From positions 1 to 64,000 of the forward strand of contig NZ_JBGCCT010000032.1 in assembly GCF_041260665.1 (NCBI RefSeq): a DNA stretch of 64,000 bases. The letters run 5' to 3'. This stretch comes from Catenulispora sp. GP43. GTDB lineage: Bacteria > Actinomycetota > Actinomycetes > Streptomycetales > Catenulisporaceae. Under the pieces are notes generated by a model, which searched no databases, had not been told where the DNA came from, and was given only the letters and a program-made list of their open reading frames with translations. A program made the translations under genes and the position numbers. This document shows positions 63,172 through 64,000 of this stretch, piece after piece (the first letter of the stretch is position 1; each line of letters starts with the position of its first letter).

Positions 63172-63240
63172 TGTCGCGCCTCCGGGGTCAGGAATGGGTT
63201 CCCGACGTTACTCCTTCACAGGGCCCGGGGAGTCGGGGCT

Positions 63241-64000
63241 TCAGCAGCCCCGCAGCAGCGAGGACTCATGCCGTCGCAGCAGCCGCAGCACCAGCGCCAG
63301 GCAGGCCGCGCCGAGCACGACGAGCATGCCGATGTCCGCGCTCCACATCCCGACCGAGTGCTGCCACAGCGGGTCGGTGGTGGTGCGGCCCTGGGGTGGG
63401 CCCATGATGCCGGGGAGGTTGATGCTCGCGGCCTCGGCGGCCACGGCCCAGCGCGAGGGCGAGAGCCAGGCCAGCTGCTCCAGGCCCAGGCTGTGGAAGA
63501 GCGGGAAGAGCGAGCCGCAGAAGACCACCTCGACGATGGTGATCAGGACCAGCAGCGGCATGGTCTTCTCGGTGGTGCGCACGATCGCCGAGACCACCAG
63601 GCCCAGCAGCATCGAGGTGACGCCGAGCAGGACCGCGGCGATCATCAGCTCGGGGACCGCGGTGCCGGAGAAGATCAGGCCGTGTGCCGGGAGCTTGCGG
63701 GGCAGCAGGCAGATCGCGGACAGGACGATCGTCTGGGTCGCGGTGATCACGCCCAGGACGATGGCTTTGGACATCACGTACGCCGAGCGCGATAGCCCCG
63801 CCGCGCGTTCGCGGTCGTAGATGCCGCGTTCCTTGATCAGTTCGCGGACCGCGTTGGCGGCGCCGGTCAGGACCGCGCCGACGGCCAGGACCAGCAGGAC
63901 GGTGGGGGCGTCGGTGTTCTTGTCGCCGCCGGAGGCCGCGGCCAGGCCCGAGGCGGCCGGGATGGCCAGGCTCAGGACGCCCATGATCATCGGGAGCGCG
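63241..64000 (-). CDS. ABC-2 type transporter permease, C-terminal part
   Basis: The frame is open to the window edge, so the N-terminus is missing. The 253 visible residues hold at least five membrane helices and the ABCG-like motif RELIKERGIYDRERAAGLSR near residue 70, with AYVMSKAIVLGVITATQTIV after it. A usual ABC-2 C-terminus with a periplasmic loop (SPSRWAVAAEAASINLPGIM) follows. Partner ATPase is probably further upstream, outside the window. Substrate unknown. Confidence 0.82.
   Translation of the reverse strand, partial: ALPMIMGVLSLAIPAASGLAAASGGDKNTDAPTVLLVLAVGAVLTGAANAVRELIKERGIYDRERAAGLSRSAYVMSKAIVLGVITATQTIVLSAICLLPRKLPAHGLIFSGTAVPELMIAAVLLGVTSMLLGLVVSAIVRTTEKTMPLLVLITIVEVVFCGSLFPLFHSLGLEQLAWLSPSRWAVAAEAASINLPGIMGPPQGRTTTDPLWQHSVGMWSADIGMLVVLGAACLALVLRLLRRHESSLLRGC

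Overview
The window looks like chromosomal DNA of a high-GC filamentous actinobacterium. Almost every gene has strong G/C bias at the third codon position, GTG starts are common, and the gene types are typical of the group: LuxR-type LAL regulators, a WhiB remnant, an XRE/NB-ARC/TPR regulator, giant secreted RHS proteins and a type I-E-style CRISPR repeat. I cannot name the genus from sequence alone.

Region 1 (1-13 kb) is accessory DNA. It opens with a pair of ketoacyl-synthase-III-like genes that resemble the PqsC/PqsB heterodimer: one keeps the active-site Cys, its partner has Val there. Very short overlapping reading frames accompany them. Small membrane, lipo- and Cys-rich proteins follow, then two integrase-core insertion sequences (one intact, one decayed), a truncated leucine-rich-repeat gene, a broken tyrosine recombinase, an orphan cytosolic gene, and a small operon encoding an ECF sigma factor and a MarR-type fusion protein.

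Region 2 (12.2-13.0 kb against 56.2-56.7 kb) marks island edges. A complete tRNA-Arg(TCT) lies at 56.6 kb. Its 3' part plus about 410 bp of downstream DNA is repeated at 12.25-12.71 kb, and a decayed third copy of the tRNA 3' part lies at about 13.0 kb. The 44 kb between them is therefore probably an integrated, accreted island, or the remains of several.

Region 3 (13-30 kb) holds a polymorphic toxin locus. A 7.6-kb RHS protein carries a Hint domain and a C-terminal domain with the HxE...C...C pattern of SCP1.201-like (DddA-type) cytidine deaminases. A likely immunity gene follows it. Divergent from it is a 2,025-aa secreted protein with ricin-type lectin, PKD and three nearly identical carbohydrate-binding-like repeats. 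An IS and an IS1182-type transposase remnant close the region.

Region 4 (30-54 kb) is rich in regulators and hydrolases: one STAND regulator, three large LAL regulators, two overlapping AraC regulators, five alpha/beta hydrolases, an MFS pump, an FAD-linked oxidase, a pirin, a GNAT and a MaoC protein. Two separate LAL-hydrolase pairs share a rare feature, a Cys at the usual Ser nucleophile. Between these genes lie remnants of AraC, ABC-ATPase, WhiB and PoxB genes.

Region 5 (54-64 kb) has a frameshifted IS, a three-repeat orphan CRISPR remnant, the tRNA, an Arg/Asp-rich low-complexity protein with a palindromic operator, and an EmrB-type MFS gene broken by an IS630 element. It then returns to what looks like core genome: a divergent MarR regulator, a manganese (yybP-ykoY) riboswitch in front of a GDT1-type transporter, threonine synthase and an ABC-2 permease that runs off the end.
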